DNA from: Streptomyces sp. A012304
Lineage (GTDB): Bacteria > Actinomycetota > Actinomycetes > Streptomycetales > Streptomycetaceae
Assembly: GCF_026008495.1 (NCBI RefSeq)
Contig: NZ_BQUN01000030.1
Span: forward strand, 1-41,679
DNA: 41,679 nucleotides
Direction: 5' to 3'
Shown here: piece by piece, positions 24,853 through 33,300 of the stretch
How the letters are laid out: the number at the start of each line of letters is the position of its first letter
Position numbering within the stretch: the stretch's first letter is position 1
Position numbers and translations under genes: made by a program
The notes under the pieces: generated by a model
Told to the model about the DNA's origin: nothing
Seen by the model: the letters and a program-made list of their open reading frames with translations, nothing else
The model's database searches: none

Positions 24853-24904
24853 CACCGCCGAGGACGCCGCGGAGGCCACGAGCCACCGTGGCGTAGTGCC
24901 CGCT

Positions 24905-24927
24905 GCACCGGCTCAGGCCGCCGGTGC
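24905..24927. terminator. Bidirectional terminator between RNB and WhiB-like genes
   Basis: GCACCGGC (24905-24912) and GCCGGTGC (24920-24927) form an 8-bp stem over a seven-base loop, between two convergent genes. Confidence 0.55.
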
Positions 24928-24984
24928 CGCTCCTTGGTCAGGCACAATCTGACCGCGCCGTGGCCAGGACGTCCGGGCGATCCC

Positions 24985-25299
24985 TCAACTGGCCTCGGGC
25001 AACCGCGCGCCAGGGTCCGCAACACGCCCGACGTGGGCTCGGTGTTCCTGGCGTGCGGTGTCCAGTAGCCGCCGCCAGGACGTGACTGTCGGGCGACGGC
25101 GCAGCAGGGCGCGCCGCTCGCGCCCGGTTATGCCGCCCCACACGCCATGCTCGACGCGGTTGTCGAGGGCGTGGGCGAGGCATTCCGTGCGCACGGGGCA
25201 TCCGAAGCAGATCGCCTTCGACCTGTTCTGTCCCGCCCCGTCGGCGAGCAGTTCCTCAGGGTCGGCAGCCCGGCAGGCCGCGTGATCACTGCTGTCGTG
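24985..25299 (-). pseudogene. WhiB-like Fe-S regulator without a start codon
   Basis: The frame encodes a WhiB domain: first Cys in DHAACRAADPEEL, then ICFGCPVRTEC (CxxC plus a fourth Cys five residues on), the turn GVWGGITGRERR and a basic tail. WhiB proteins bind a 4Fe-4S cluster and act with the main sigma factor. Upstream the frame is closed by TGA at 25300-25302 and has no ATG, GTG or TTG. An overlapping minus-strand frame starting at ATG 25396 and ending GPVDLTRQQ at 25286 has coding-like third positions, and a one-base shift near 25288 would join it to the WhiB part. I read this as a frameshifted whiB-like gene of about 140 codons, divergent from the 25473 gene. A GTG at 25194 would lose three of the four cysteines. 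Confidence 0.7.
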
Positions 25300-25472
25300 T
25301 CAGGTCGACCGGGCCGCCCCTAGGCACGGTGGTCGGGGTCTGCGTCTGCAAGGCATCGCAGGCGCGCAGGGCGAGTTCACCGCTCTCCGAGCCCATTCCG
25401 CGTACGGTGGGCCCCCCGCCCCGCACCATCGGCGTGGGGGATGTCGGGAACACGAACGGGAGGAAGAGCAGG

Positions 25473-27002
25473 ATGACGCAGGCCGCGGTGAGCGAGCTGG
25501 ACGAGCGGGTGCCGGGGCGCCGGTGGACTGTGCGTCTGGATGCCGTCGGCCGAGGCAGTGCGGCGGTACGCATCTCGTGCAGCCGCCCCGCCTGCGCCGA
25601 GCAGCGTCTGCCGTCCGCGGCCGCCGGCCGTGCGGCGGCGGTCGCCCACCTCAAGGCGCATCTGCGCGCTGCCCCAGCCCCCAGGCCCGGCGCGTACTGC
25701 GCATGCAGAGCCGACGGCTGCCACACCCATCTGCCGGACACCGGCCGGCATGCCCGTGCCGAACCCTGGCGATGCGGCGGCCCGGTCGTCCTGGCCGTGA
25801 TCACCGACCGGGAAGGACGCTGGTGGAAGGCCATGGAGTGCTGCTCGCGGTGCGCAGCCGCCACACCCGGCGCGAAGACGGCAGCCACCTCCCAAGCCCC
25901 CGGACCCCAGACCGGCGAACCCCCAACCCCCGTAGCCCCGGGGGCGGGCACGCCGCAGTTCTCCGACCGCCAGGCCGCAGCCGGGACCGGGGTGCCTGCT
26001 CCCCGCTCCGCCCCGGCACGCCGCCGCCCGCCACAAGCGAAGATCGCCCAGCGTGTCATCCCCCACGATCTGCGGCCCGTCGCCCTGCGGGACGAGCTCG
26101 TCGAACTCGGTGACCTCTTCCGCGCCTACCAGCAGCGCACCGAGCCCGACCTGAAGCTCCTCGCCGACCTCCACGAGCGCAAGGCACAGGCCTTCACCAC
26201 CTGGGCCGACGTCAGCGGCATCACGAGCCTGCGGCTGGAGGCCCGGCGCGCCGAGCAGGCCGCTACCGCCGCCCGCTTCCAGCACCAGCAGCGCACCGGC
26301 GGCATCGCGGGCAGCGACGGGCCGGCCCTATCGCACCTGCTGACCGCACCGACACAGGGGGACCACGCGCGCTCTGTCCTCGCGTACGTGGCCGACCACA
26401 GCCCGCTGCCCGGCTCCGAGGCACGACTGCTCACGCTGATGCTGACTCTGCGCACTGCGCGCAAGGGCACCGGCAACCTCGTCGGCCAGGACCTCAATGC
26501 GCTGGGTCTGACCGACCCGGAGGACCTGGTCGAGAAGCTGACCGGCTGCGGCTGGCTCACTCTGCCCGGCACCGCCGGGGACCTGCTCGCCTCCCGTCCG
26601 GAGAACCCCACCCCGATCACCATCCCCTCCCTGGTCCCCCGCGACGGCGATGCGGGCCCGTTCACGTTCGGCAAGAAGATGCGGCCCAAGCTCTCCGGCT
26701 GGGCCCAGAAGGTCATCTCGGACAAGAAGCTCCGCAAGGCCAAGGCCACCGCCGGCACGCGGCTCCTCGCGCTGACGCTGGCCACCCAGACCGACGCCGC
26801 GGGACGCCTCGGTCCCGGTGGCCAGGGCATCGCCTTGCACGCTCTCACTGCTTGGGTCCCAATCGCCGCGGGCGAGCTGCAGCACCTGGTTGACCAGCTG
26901 ACCACAGCAGACTGGCTCGCCGAGGCCGCCCTTACCGACACCCAACTCAGGGGGCAGTTGACGGAGCGCGTGCTTCCGCTCACCTGTCCGCTCCCGGCTT
27001 GA
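25473..27002 (+). CDS. Unknown multidomain protein, paralogue of 27096
   Basis: ATG 25473 is preceded by GGAGGAAGAGCAGG. The 509 residues comprise an N-terminal Cys/His-rich domain (RISCSRPACAEQRLP, GAYCACRADGCHTHLP, MECCSRCA) that probably binds zinc, and a Pro/Ala-rich linker (about residues 140-190). A helical domain follows, then a C-terminal domain (LSHLLTAPTQGDHARSVLAY onward) shared with the next gene. The shared domain has the helix-rich, GTG-containing pattern (RTARKGTGNLVGQDLNALGL) of a winged-helix repeat. Function unknown; a DNA-binding plasmid protein is possible. Confidence 0.72.
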   Translation: MTQAAVSELDERVPGRRWTVRLDAVGRGSAAVRISCSRPACAEQRLPSAAAGRAAAVAHLKAHLRAAPAPRPGAYCACRADGCHTHLPDTGRHARAEPWRCGGPVVLAVITDREGRWWKAMECCSRCAAATPGAKTAATSQAPGPQTGEPPTPVAPGAGTPQFSDRQAAAGTGVPAPRSAPARRRPPQAKIAQRVIPHDLRPVALRDELVELGDLFRAYQQRTEPDLKLLADLHERKAQAFTTWADVSGITSLRLEARRAEQAATAARFQHQQRTGGIAGSDGPALSHLLTAPTQGDHARSVLAYVADHSPLPGSEARLLTLMLTLRTARKGTGNLVGQDLNALGLTDPEDLVEKLTGCGWLTLPGTAGDLLASRPENPTPITIPSLVPRDGDAGPFTFGKKMRPKLSGWAQKVISDKKLRKAKATAGTRLLALTLATQTDAAGRLGPGGQGIALHALTAWVPIAAGELQHLVDQLTTADWLAEAALTDTQLRGQLTERVLPLTCPLPA

Positions 27003-27095
27003 GGCACGGCGCCCGTCCGAACGAACACCGTGACGGTACGGCCGTCTTGGCCCGGCCGTCTGCGGGATGACGGGCAAGCCGGCCTCCAGGAGACA

Positions 27096-28238
27096 ATGGC
27101 GATCATGTCGAAGCATGCCGCACACCCGGCGCCGGTAGCGTCCTTCCTGCTGACCATCCCGCAGGGGCATGCCGCCCGTCGTCTCCTTTCCTACGCGGCT
27201 TCCCTGCCGCTGTCCTCGCCTGACGCCCAGCTGCTCGCCGTGGTCATCGCCATCCGGGCCGCGCGGGGCGGTACCGGGAGGATCACGGCCGCCGCTGTGC
27301 GGGCGCTTCGCCTGGACGATGCGGACCGGGCCGTTGCTGATCTGCGTGCCTTGGGCTGGCAGCTTCATGACCTGCTTCTGGACCCAAGCACCGACACCCC
27401 GGCCCTAGTGACGGTGCCGGCCCTGGCGGTCGGACCGGACGAGGGCCACCCACTTCCCCTCGGGAAGGACCCGCGGTCGCGGGTATCTGGCTGGACCGCG
27501 CGCACCCTGGCTGTCCCCCCGCTCGCGGGGACTTCGCCAGCTGCTCAGCTTGCCGCGCTGTTCCTGGCGGCTCACGCCTCCGACCACCTGAACGGCACGC
27601 TGCCGGACGACCTGCCGCAGCCCTGCCGTGATTGCCTGCCCGGCCTGATGACGAGCGGCTTCCTCGCCCATCTCGACGGCGACCGCTACCGGCTCGACTC
27701 CTCCATGCGGAACGTGGTTGGACGGCTGCCTCATCGGGCCGATCCGAAAGACTCGCCACCGCGCAAAGGCCCGTGGAAGGTCCCCCGGCCAGCACGGACC
27801 ACCAAGGCTGAATGGGCGCAGTGGAAGCAAGAGGCCCGCCCGACGGTGCGGCAGAACGCGGAAGCGGTCGAGCGCTGCACCGTCTGCCGCGTTCCGCGCG
27901 CCCAGGTGGCGGCCGCGTTCACGAGCACTCGCTACACCAGCAAGGCCCCGCGCCACCTGTGCGACGCGTACGACGCCTGGAAGGAGCATCACCCCGGCCA
28001 CGGCCTTCAAGCTGCCCAGGCCACCGCCTTGTTCCGGGCCAGGCACAGGCACGGCCCCTCGTACGGTCAGCTGTGTTCCAGTCTGGGCTGGCCGCGGACG
28101 CTACGGGGCATCATCATCCAGCAACTCCTGGCCGATGGATGGCTCGCCGAGATCCCGTCCGTGCCATGGACTCTGCGGCCGGGAGACACGGCCGCAGCTC
28201 ACGGGATCCTCCTGCGGCCTCCCGCTGCGAAAGCGTGA
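27096..28238 (+). CDS. Unknown winged-helix-like protein, paralogue of 25473
   Basis: AGGAG precedes two in-frame ATG codons (27096 and 27105); either could be used. The first 220 residues align along their length with the C-terminal half of the previous protein (LLT-P-QG, AR-L-Y, RAARGGTG, AL-L-DA, GW, then a GK and SGW). The last 150 residues are different, with a Trp-rich segment (TTKAEWAQWKQEARP), CTVCRVPRAQV and a terminal winged-helix-like region. The tandem arrangement indicates an old duplication with domain exchange. Role unknown. Confidence 0.7.
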   Translation: MAIMSKHAAHPAPVASFLLTIPQGHAARRLLSYAASLPLSSPDAQLLAVVIAIRAARGGTGRITAAAVRALRLDDADRAVADLRALGWQLHDLLLDPSTDTPALVTVPALAVGPDEGHPLPLGKDPRSRVSGWTARTLAVPPLAGTSPAAQLAALFLAAHASDHLNGTLPDDLPQPCRDCLPGLMTSGFLAHLDGDRYRLDSSMRNVVGRLPHRADPKDSPPRKGPWKVPRPARTTKAEWAQWKQEARPTVRQNAEAVERCTVCRVPRAQVAAAFTSTRYTSKAPRHLCDAYDAWKEHHPGHGLQAAQATALFRARHRHGPSYGQLCSSLGWPRTLRGIIIQQLLADGWLAEIPSVPWTLRPGDTAAAHGILLRPPAAKA

Positions 28239-28495
28239 GCGGGCCGAGCTGGGGATCGGTTCAGTGCCTAGGCGCGGGGCTTTGTGGATCGCGCCAGCGC
28301 GTGCCCTGGGGCGTGCGGCCGTTTCACGGATGGCGACCAGTGGCCGTTGGTCGACCCACAGATTCACGTGGTGGGCATCCAGTTCCGACGTCGCCCCAGG
28401 GTCGGCTCAGGCGGGGCCAGCTCGAGGTCGGATCTGGTCTGTCATCCCGCAAGGTGTTCACCCCTGCCGAGGTCCGGGATGTTGACGGTGGTCTC
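28239..28495. other. Non-coding gap
   Basis: I see no reading frame with a ribosome site, no strong hairpin and no box promoter in these 257 bases. The next minus-strand gene is a truncated remnant, so this may be degraded DNA. Confidence 0.4.
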
Positions 28496-28744
28496 TCAGG
28501 CCGCGCCGATCAGGTCGAGGACCTCTGCGGTGGGGTGTACGTCGCCGAAGGAGCAGTAGAGCGTGGCGTTGTGGTCCCGATCGCGGCCGGTCGCGTCGAC
28601 GTCGGCGACCATCACCACTCGGTAGCCGAGGGTGAACGCGTCGCGGGCCGAGGACACGCAGCACACCTGGGTGACCGTGCCCGTGACCGGAGGGGTCATG
28701 GTGCGAGTGTGGCCGGTCTCCGAGACGGGTTCAGGGCGCCACAC
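28496..28744 (-). pseudogene. C-terminal remnant of an isochorismatase-like hydrolase
   Basis: The frame encodes GTVTQVCCVSSARDAFTLGY, with the conserved cysteine and the ARDA-LGY helix of the isochorismatase/cysteine hydrolase family, then VVMVADVDATGRDRDHNATL and an ending EVLDLIGAA. Family members are about 180-200 residues; here only the last 70 are present. The N-terminal half with the catalytic Asp and Lys is missing. There is no ribosome site at the apparent start. A relic left by deletion or recombination is the best explanation. Confidence 0.75.
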
Positions 28745-28865
28745 CGTTCATAACGGTCCCAGGCCCTGCGAGCGGGGCACTTCGTCAGCTCGGGATTCCC
28801 GGCTGCTGCTCCGGAGAGGTCGGATCGTGCCGTCCGCGTAGCGCGACGGGGCGCAGCTTCGTCGT

Positions 28866-29318
28866 TCAAGGGCGTCTGCGATGGCTTCGTTTGCGGGTGA
28901 GCAGTCCGAGCAGGCGTCGCTTCCCGCGTGGCTGCGTCGGCAGAGGGGTCATGTGATGACCGGACGCGGTGATGATGTCCAGGGCGGTCAGCAGGCGCTC
29001 GCGTGCAGGTTCGGGGTCCAGTTCCCCTTCGCCGGCCAAGAGCCACACATCTCGTTTGTGGGGGTGTGGCTGTATGCCGCCAGAGGCAAAGAGGGCGATC
29101 AGCGTGGTCGCCAGCATCCCGTCGGTCAGACCGGTGCGCTCACTGAGCCAGGCGTGTGGGGGCGCCGTGATCTCGTTGACCGCAAGCCCTTTGGGGGTGG
29201 GCATCTCGTCGATCCACGTTCGCACGGCGTCCATCACCGTGGCGGTGTTGGCGTAGGCCGCCATGAACTGTTCGAACTGCTCTTGGCGGTGGGGCGGGAC
29301 TCCGTCGTACATCGACAT
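28866..29318 (-). CDS. Unknown 150-residue protein, probably leaderless
   Basis: ATG 29318 has no ribosome site but follows a -10-like TAGGCT (29325-29330, minus strand) by only six bases, as expected for a leaderless mRNA. The same TGACGGC precedes ATG 10595. The protein has helical segments (EQFEQFMAAYANTATVMDAVRTWIDEMP, TGLTDGMLATTLIALFASGGIQ) suggestive of a winged-helix-type fold, and ends in a strongly basic tail (RGKRRLLGLLTRKRSHRRR). The basic tail suggests nucleic-acid binding. Family not recognised. Confidence 0.65.
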   Translation of the reverse strand: MSMYDGVPPHRQEQFEQFMAAYANTATVMDAVRTWIDEMPTPKGLAVNEITAPPHAWLSERTGLTDGMLATTLIALFASGGIQPHPHKRDVWLLAGEGELDPEPARERLLTALDIITASGHHMTPLPTQPRGKRRLLGLLTRKRSHRRRP

Positions 29319-29399
29319 GCCGTCAGCCTAGGTGGGTGCAGTGGTGTGAGGCACGTCCGCCTCCTCGGGCTCGCAGTCGCGGCCCCTGGGCGGTTTCCT

Positions 29400-29759
29400 T
29401 CAGGCTGTGGGTAGCTGGCCCAGCGGACGGTCCTGGTCGGACCGCGCGGTGATGATCGCCGCCACGTCACTGTCGTCGGCGAACGTGGGGCCCTGCCATG
29501 CCGGTGGTGCGTCGATGGGTTCGAGGCGGACCTCGGTCCCGAATCTGTTGGACGCGTCGTACAGGCTCTGCAGGATCTGCAGTGCGCGGGCGTCGAGTTG
29601 GCCGATGAAGGCTGTCCACAGGGCGGTGGCTGGATCGAATCCGGCTACCGAGCATAGGAGTTGGCGCTGCTGCTCGAAGGCCTGGTCATCGGTCGGGGCG
29701 GATCGGGCGGAGATGCGCAGTATCCAGCCTGCGCGAGGACCTTGAGGTGCGGCTGTCAT
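29400..29759 (-). CDS. Unknown 119-residue protein
   Basis: ATG 29759 lacks a ribosome site; TACGGT lies seven bases upstream and could be the -10 of a leaderless transcript. The protein shows WILRISARSAPTDDQAFEQQRQLL, then a helix LDARALQILQSLYDASNRFG and an acidic end. It lies between two minus-strand genes but is insulated from the upstream one by a strong terminator at 29806-29841. Confidence 0.6.
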   Translation of the reverse strand: MTAAPQGPRAGWILRISARSAPTDDQAFEQQRQLLCSVAGFDPATALWTAFIGQLDARALQILQSLYDASNRFGTEVRLEPIDAPPAWQGPTFADDSDVAAIITARSDQDRPLGQLPTA

Positions 29760-29805
29760 GGAGGTGACCGTAACCGCTGGCGCTGACATCGACTCGCGTC
29801 CGACG

Positions 29806-29841
29806 CCGTGCCGGGGCCCCCTCCTGGGCGCCCCGGCACGG
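29806..29841 (-). terminator. Terminator of the 29848 gene
   Basis: A 12-bp perfect stem (29806-29817 with 29830-29841), extended by three further C-G pairs after a bulge, begins six bases beyond the stop of the large minus-strand gene. Confidence 0.8.
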
Positions 29842-29847
29842 TGCGGG

Positions 29848-31785
29848 TCAGGCGTCGTCTCCGAAGACGTCGTCGACCCAGGACTCGACCTCGTGCACCT
29901 CCAGTGGGAAGGTCGCCACGATGCTCAGGAACTCGTCGCTGCCGCCGGGCCGCCACCGCGGATCGAGGTCCCTCAGCGCGGCGAGATCTGCTGTCCGAAG
30001 GGCCTGGGCCCCGGCGCGGTGGCGTTCGGCCACGTCGTGCTCGCCCGGCATCTCGTCGGCTGCGGCCAGGTAGCACTCGACGAAGGGGTCGAAGGCCGCG
30101 CGGTGTGCCGCCAGATGCCGGCGGTAGGCGGCACTGCCGACGGCGGCGTGGTTGGCCTCTTCGCCGACGAGGGTGCAGGGCTGGCCGTACCAAGTACTGA
30201 TGTGTCCGGTGAAGCTGTTGGGGAAGTCCCCGTCGTCTTCGAGGCTGCGGTGTCCGTCGGGAAGGCCGGCAGTGGAGTGGACGCGGTAGCTGAAGTAGGT
30301 CAGTGCCTGGACGAGCCCGCGGAAGTCCAGCACGTCGTGCGCGTGGGCGGCGAGGATCAGGTCCGCGATTGTCGGAACGCTGTCGGTGGCGATGGCATCC
30401 GGCTTCGAGAGGCGCCACGTGTCGTGTTCGCGCCGGAGTTCAGCCGCACCGACGCCTTCGATGGCTTCGTGCACAGCGATCATGTGCGATGCGGCCTCTT
30501 GCGCCGCCCTCTGAAGCGTGCGGCAGGGGGCGGGGTGTTCTTGAGCATCGACGATGGGCGGGCTGGTCGCTGCGGCCAGCGCCCAGTTCAGCAGTTCGAT
30601 CAGCGTGTCCACGCCCCACCACAGGGGGACTTGGTACTTCTCCAGACCCCGGAGGTCGTCCAGTTCCTTCTGGGACAACTGGGCACGCAGCGCCAGAGTC
30701 CCGAGTTCGAGGAGGTCGATACCGGGAGCGTCGAGCAGCTGCTCCGTTCCGGGTGGCACCAGGCGGTCCTCGTGGGTGGAGTATTCGCCGCGGGCCGTTG
30801 AGCGACGGCAGGTGCCGATCCAGCCCCCGGCGTCCCAGATCGAGGTATGGGCCGGATCGTCGAGGACGGCCTGCGCGATCTTCAGCGCGTGCGTGGCCGC
30901 GCGCCGGGTGACCGCGGTGGCCTCCATGTCCATGAGATGGCACAGGGACTCTGCCGGGTCGGTGGCGGTCGGCTGGGGCTTGAAGGCGTTCACGGCGTCG
31001 AGTACGGCTGCTCCCGCGTCCGCCCTGCGCGGTGCGCGGCGGGCCGGCCACAGCTGCAAGGGCATGGAGAGGGCCTGCCACAGGGGGATGACGCTCAGGC
31101 TCTGCCGTCCTGCCGAGGCGTCGAGAAGGCGGGTCTTGCCGGCGTGCTCGGTGAGCATCAGGTGCACGCTGGAGTGCCGGTGGGCCACGTCCCAGAGCAG
31201 GCCGATGCGCCGCAGCGTGGCAGAGAGCAGCGTCGCCAGCTCGTGCTCGGGGGTGGTGTGATCGTGGCTGGCGGGCGGGGCCGGGCGCTGTGCTGCGCTG
31301 TCGGCCGCGTCGTGCCAGGCAGAGGGCGTGGCGGGGGCGAGGTTGATGCGCGCGCCGTTGATGGCGAGCGTGACGCCGGCGGTCGCCGTGCCGGTGTTCT
31401 GGGCGGCTGCTTCCGCACGGATGTCGATTCCTGCGGCTGTGAGGGCACGGGCCCACCGTTCGAGTTCACCGTCGGCGATGTGGATGGTGAGCTCGTCCGT
31501 GCGGGGCGTGATGCTGGTGATCCCGTACGGGCCGTCGGTCAGCTCGGGCCGGTGCATGCCGTACTCGCGGATGAGCGCGGTCAGGATGCGGGCCTCGGCG
31601 TGCGTCTGGGACGTGGTGGGTTCGGGGATGAGCGGGCCGGTGTCGGGGATTTCCTGTCGGGCCGTGTCGTAGGGCTCGCGGGTGACCCACTGCCGCCATG
31701 CCGCAAGGGTGGAGGGTCCCGGCGGCCAGTCCGGGAAGTCGAACGGGTCGTCGCGTCGGGGCGGAGCCGTGAAGTCGTCGGGCAC
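29848..31785 (-). CDS. Large unknown soluble protein, 645 residues
   Basis: GTG 31785 follows GAAGGAG at good spacing. There is no signal, transmembrane segment or recognisable catalytic motif. The N-terminal 200 residues look alpha/beta (ARILTALIREYGMHRPELTDGPYGITSI), the middle contains a Trp/Arg segment (WDAGGWIGTCRRSTARGEYSTHEDR) and a helical block (LSQKELDDLRGLEKYQVPLWWGVDTLIELLNWAL). The end is acidic (WVDDVFGDD). Its promoter region shares a 34-bp element with the region ahead of the BTAD-domain gene, which suggests common control. It has its own terminator, so it is a single-gene unit. Confidence 0.72.
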   Translation of the reverse strand: MPDDFTAPPRRDDPFDFPDWPPGPSTLAAWRQWVTREPYDTARQEIPDTGPLIPEPTTSQTHAEARILTALIREYGMHRPELTDGPYGITSITPRTDELTIHIADGELERWARALTAAGIDIRAEAAAQNTGTATAGVTLAINGARINLAPATPSAWHDAADSAAQRPAPPASHDHTTPEHELATLLSATLRRIGLLWDVAHRHSSVHLMLTEHAGKTRLLDASAGRQSLSVIPLWQALSMPLQLWPARRAPRRADAGAAVLDAVNAFKPQPTATDPAESLCHLMDMEATAVTRRAATHALKIAQAVLDDPAHTSIWDAGGWIGTCRRSTARGEYSTHEDRLVPPGTEQLLDAPGIDLLELGTLALRAQLSQKELDDLRGLEKYQVPLWWGVDTLIELLNWALAAATSPPIVDAQEHPAPCRTLQRAAQEAASHMIAVHEAIEGVGAAELRREHDTWRLSKPDAIATDSVPTIADLILAAHAHDVLDFRGLVQALTYFSYRVHSTAGLPDGHRSLEDDGDFPNSFTGHISTWYGQPCTLVGEEANHAAVGSAAYRRHLAAHRAAFDPFVECYLAAADEMPGEHDVAERHRAGAQALRTADLAALRDLDPRWRPGGSDEFLSIVATFPLEVHEVESWVDDVFGDDA

Positions 31786-31822
31786 CGAGTCTCCTTCGTC
31801 CGGGGAGAGAGCGGATGTCGCC

Positions 31823-31856
31823 CATAGAGGTGTGAAGGGCGGTGTCCGTGTGACAC
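31823..31856 (-). promoter_or_regulatory. Shared 34-bp promoter/operator element, copy A
   Basis: This block matches 41515-41548 at 28 of 34 positions. It contains a palindrome GTGTC-N5-GACAC (31842-31856) and, read on the minus strand, a -10-like CTCTATGGG at the far end. It lies about 38 bases ahead of GTG 31785, in the right place for promoter and operator. Confidence 0.7.
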
Positions 31857-31902
31857 GTGGCGGGCCGTTTTCTTGCGTGGTGCTCGACCAACCGAACCTA
31901 TA

Positions 31903-31931
31903 TTGCTTAATTGGATTGCATCATGTAATGT
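31903..31931 (+). promoter_or_regulatory. Box promoter 9 (TTGCTT, 17 bp, TAATGT)
   Basis: TTGCTT 31903-31908, spacer AATTGGATTGCATCATG (last bases of the core changed), TAATGT 31926-31931. It is the apparent promoter for the longest + strand operon in the window (32101-35741). Confidence 0.86.
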
Positions 31932-32100
31932 ATAGCTAGCAATCGGGGCGCGGCACCAAGTCGGCGCTCCTCGCCGATCCCGCCCTTACCGGTGCGGGAC
32001 GCGGCACACCCGGCCCGCACCCGCGGGATCGATGACCGCCACCCCAGAGACCTCAAGGTGCGGGGTGGCGGGCCCCCTTTGACTCTGGACTGGAGCAGCC

Positions 32101-32280
32101 TTGGCGGTACTCAACTACCGGACCGGACCCTGGTTTCACGACGAGACCCGGCCCTTCCCGCGCCGTCGCGGTGAGAACCGGCGCAACCAGCGCCGCAACG
32201 CCCGCCGCATGGCCAAGCGTGCCGAGGAGCGCCTTGCCGCTGCCGAGATCCGCGAGGACCGTACGGAGATCGAGGAATGA
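32101..32280 (+). CDS. Small basic protein, 59 residues
   Basis: TTG 32101 follows GGAG at suitable spacing. The translation is MAVLNYRTGPWFHDETRPF, then an Arg/Asn-rich helix (RRRGENRRNQRRNARRMAKR) and an acidic end. The stop overlaps the next ATG as ATGA, which supports both calls. High positive charge suggests RNA or DNA binding. It is the first gene after box promoter 9; the 170-base leader shows nothing certain. Confidence 0.7.
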   Translation: MAVLNYRTGPWFHDETRPFPRRRGENRRNQRRNARRMAKRAEERLAAAEIREDRTEIEE

Positions 32281-32543
32281 GTTCCGCATACCTGATCGAG
32301 GGACAGGGTCCCGTCGTCGGCGAGGCCGCCCCCGGCGGCAAACTGCACCGCGCCGTCGTCTACCGCAGTGGCCCCGCTCCCTGGGCCGGATGCGGACGCG
32401 CCCAACGGCTGGAGACCGAGTCGCTGGCCCTGGCCGATGACGCAGACCCCAGCCGCTTCTGCCGGCACGCCGGGTGCATGGGTTCGCGCGCCGGCTCGTC
32501 GCGGCCGCGCTCTCCGCAGCACCGCCAGACCTCCAGGAACTGA
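32277..32543 (+). CDS. Small Cys-containing protein, unknown
   Basis: ATG 32277 overlaps the previous stop (ATGA). The 88 residues contain WAGCGRAQRLETESLALADDADPSRFCRHAGC, a Cys/Cys/Cys pattern that could hold a metal, and a Ser/Arg-rich tail. No family recognised. It is coupled translation within the box promoter 9 operon. Confidence 0.65.
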   Translation: MSSAYLIEGQGPVVGEAAPGGKLHRAVVYRSGPAPWAGCGRAQRLETESLALADDADPSRFCRHAGCMGSRAGSSRPRSPQHRQTSRN

Positions 32544-32550
32544 GAGCCAC

Positions 32551-32808
32551 ATGACCCACCAGACCATCACTGTCCGGACGAAAGCTGTCGTTGTCGCCGT
32601 ACATGACGTCTCGCTCACCGTACGAGTGCCCGGCGACCGCACGCCGAGCCGCGCCGAGGCCCAGCACCTCCTTGAGGAGCTTGAGCCGGGCGTTCTCGAC
32701 GCCGCGTGCACGCCCGACACCATCGATCATCACCGACGGGCGGAAGTACTCGACGTCCTGGACGTCCAGGTGCTCGCCGCCGGAGCGGAGGCCAACCGTG
32801 CCCTCTAA
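32551..32808 (+). CDS. Small unknown protein, 85 residues
   Basis: ATG 32551 lies seven bases after the preceding stop. The protein begins MTHQTITVRTKAVVVAVHDVSLTVRVPG, a beta-strand-rich start, followed by a helix (RAEAQHLLEELEPGVLD) and a valine-rich strand. It may be a small alpha/beta domain. It overlaps the next gene by 11 bases. Confidence 0.65.
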   Translation: MTHQTITVRTKAVVVAVHDVSLTVRVPGDRTPSRAEAQHLLEELEPGVLDAACTPDTIDHHRRAEVLDVLDVQVLAAGAEANRAL

Positions 32809-33208
32809 GGCCCATGGCCCCTTCGGGCGGGTAGTCCGCGTCGGTGATGAGACCGACGAGGCGTACCGCGCCCTTCTGCCGAACCCTCGTCTGCGCAGCG
32901 GACTGGCCGACTTCCTGTGCTTCCTTGTCCCCCTCGCCATCCAGGAACAGAGCCGTATGTCAGCGGGACGGACCGATGCGCTACGCGAAGAGCTCATCGA
33001 CATGATCGCGGAGCACGGGGACGATCTGCAGTTCGGTGGAACTCACCAGAAGTCGGCCCGAGTCGCGCTGGCCAAGGCCCTTGCCGTCCTGGCCACCGCG
33101 GAGGGTGGCGTCACGATTCTGGGTGTCCACGCCTGTACGGCGGAGCACGAAGGCTGCCCAGGTTCCACCCATCCGGCCGCTGACATGGATGCGGCCCAGG
33201 CTCGGTGA
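32798..33208 (+). CDS. Unknown helical protein, 136 residues
   Basis: GTG 32798 has GCGGAGG upstream and overlaps the previous gene by 11 bases in another frame. The first 105 residues are mostly helical (LRSGLADFLCFLVPLAIQEQSRM, REELIDMIAEHGDDLQFGG); the C-terminus has CTAEHEGCPGSTHPA. No family recognised. Confidence 0.65.
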   Translation: MPSKAHGPFGRVVRVGDETDEAYRALLPNPRLRSGLADFLCFLVPLAIQEQSRMSAGRTDALREELIDMIAEHGDDLQFGGTHQKSARVALAKALAVLATAEGGVTILGVHACTAEHEGCPGSTHPAADMDAAQAR

Positions 33209-33300
33209 TACGGCGCCGGGCCGCAGGGCCGGCCCGCACCTCGCCACGAGGCGGGCACCTTCCGCGCCCACCTCTCTTGCGAATATCAGGAGGAACCCAC

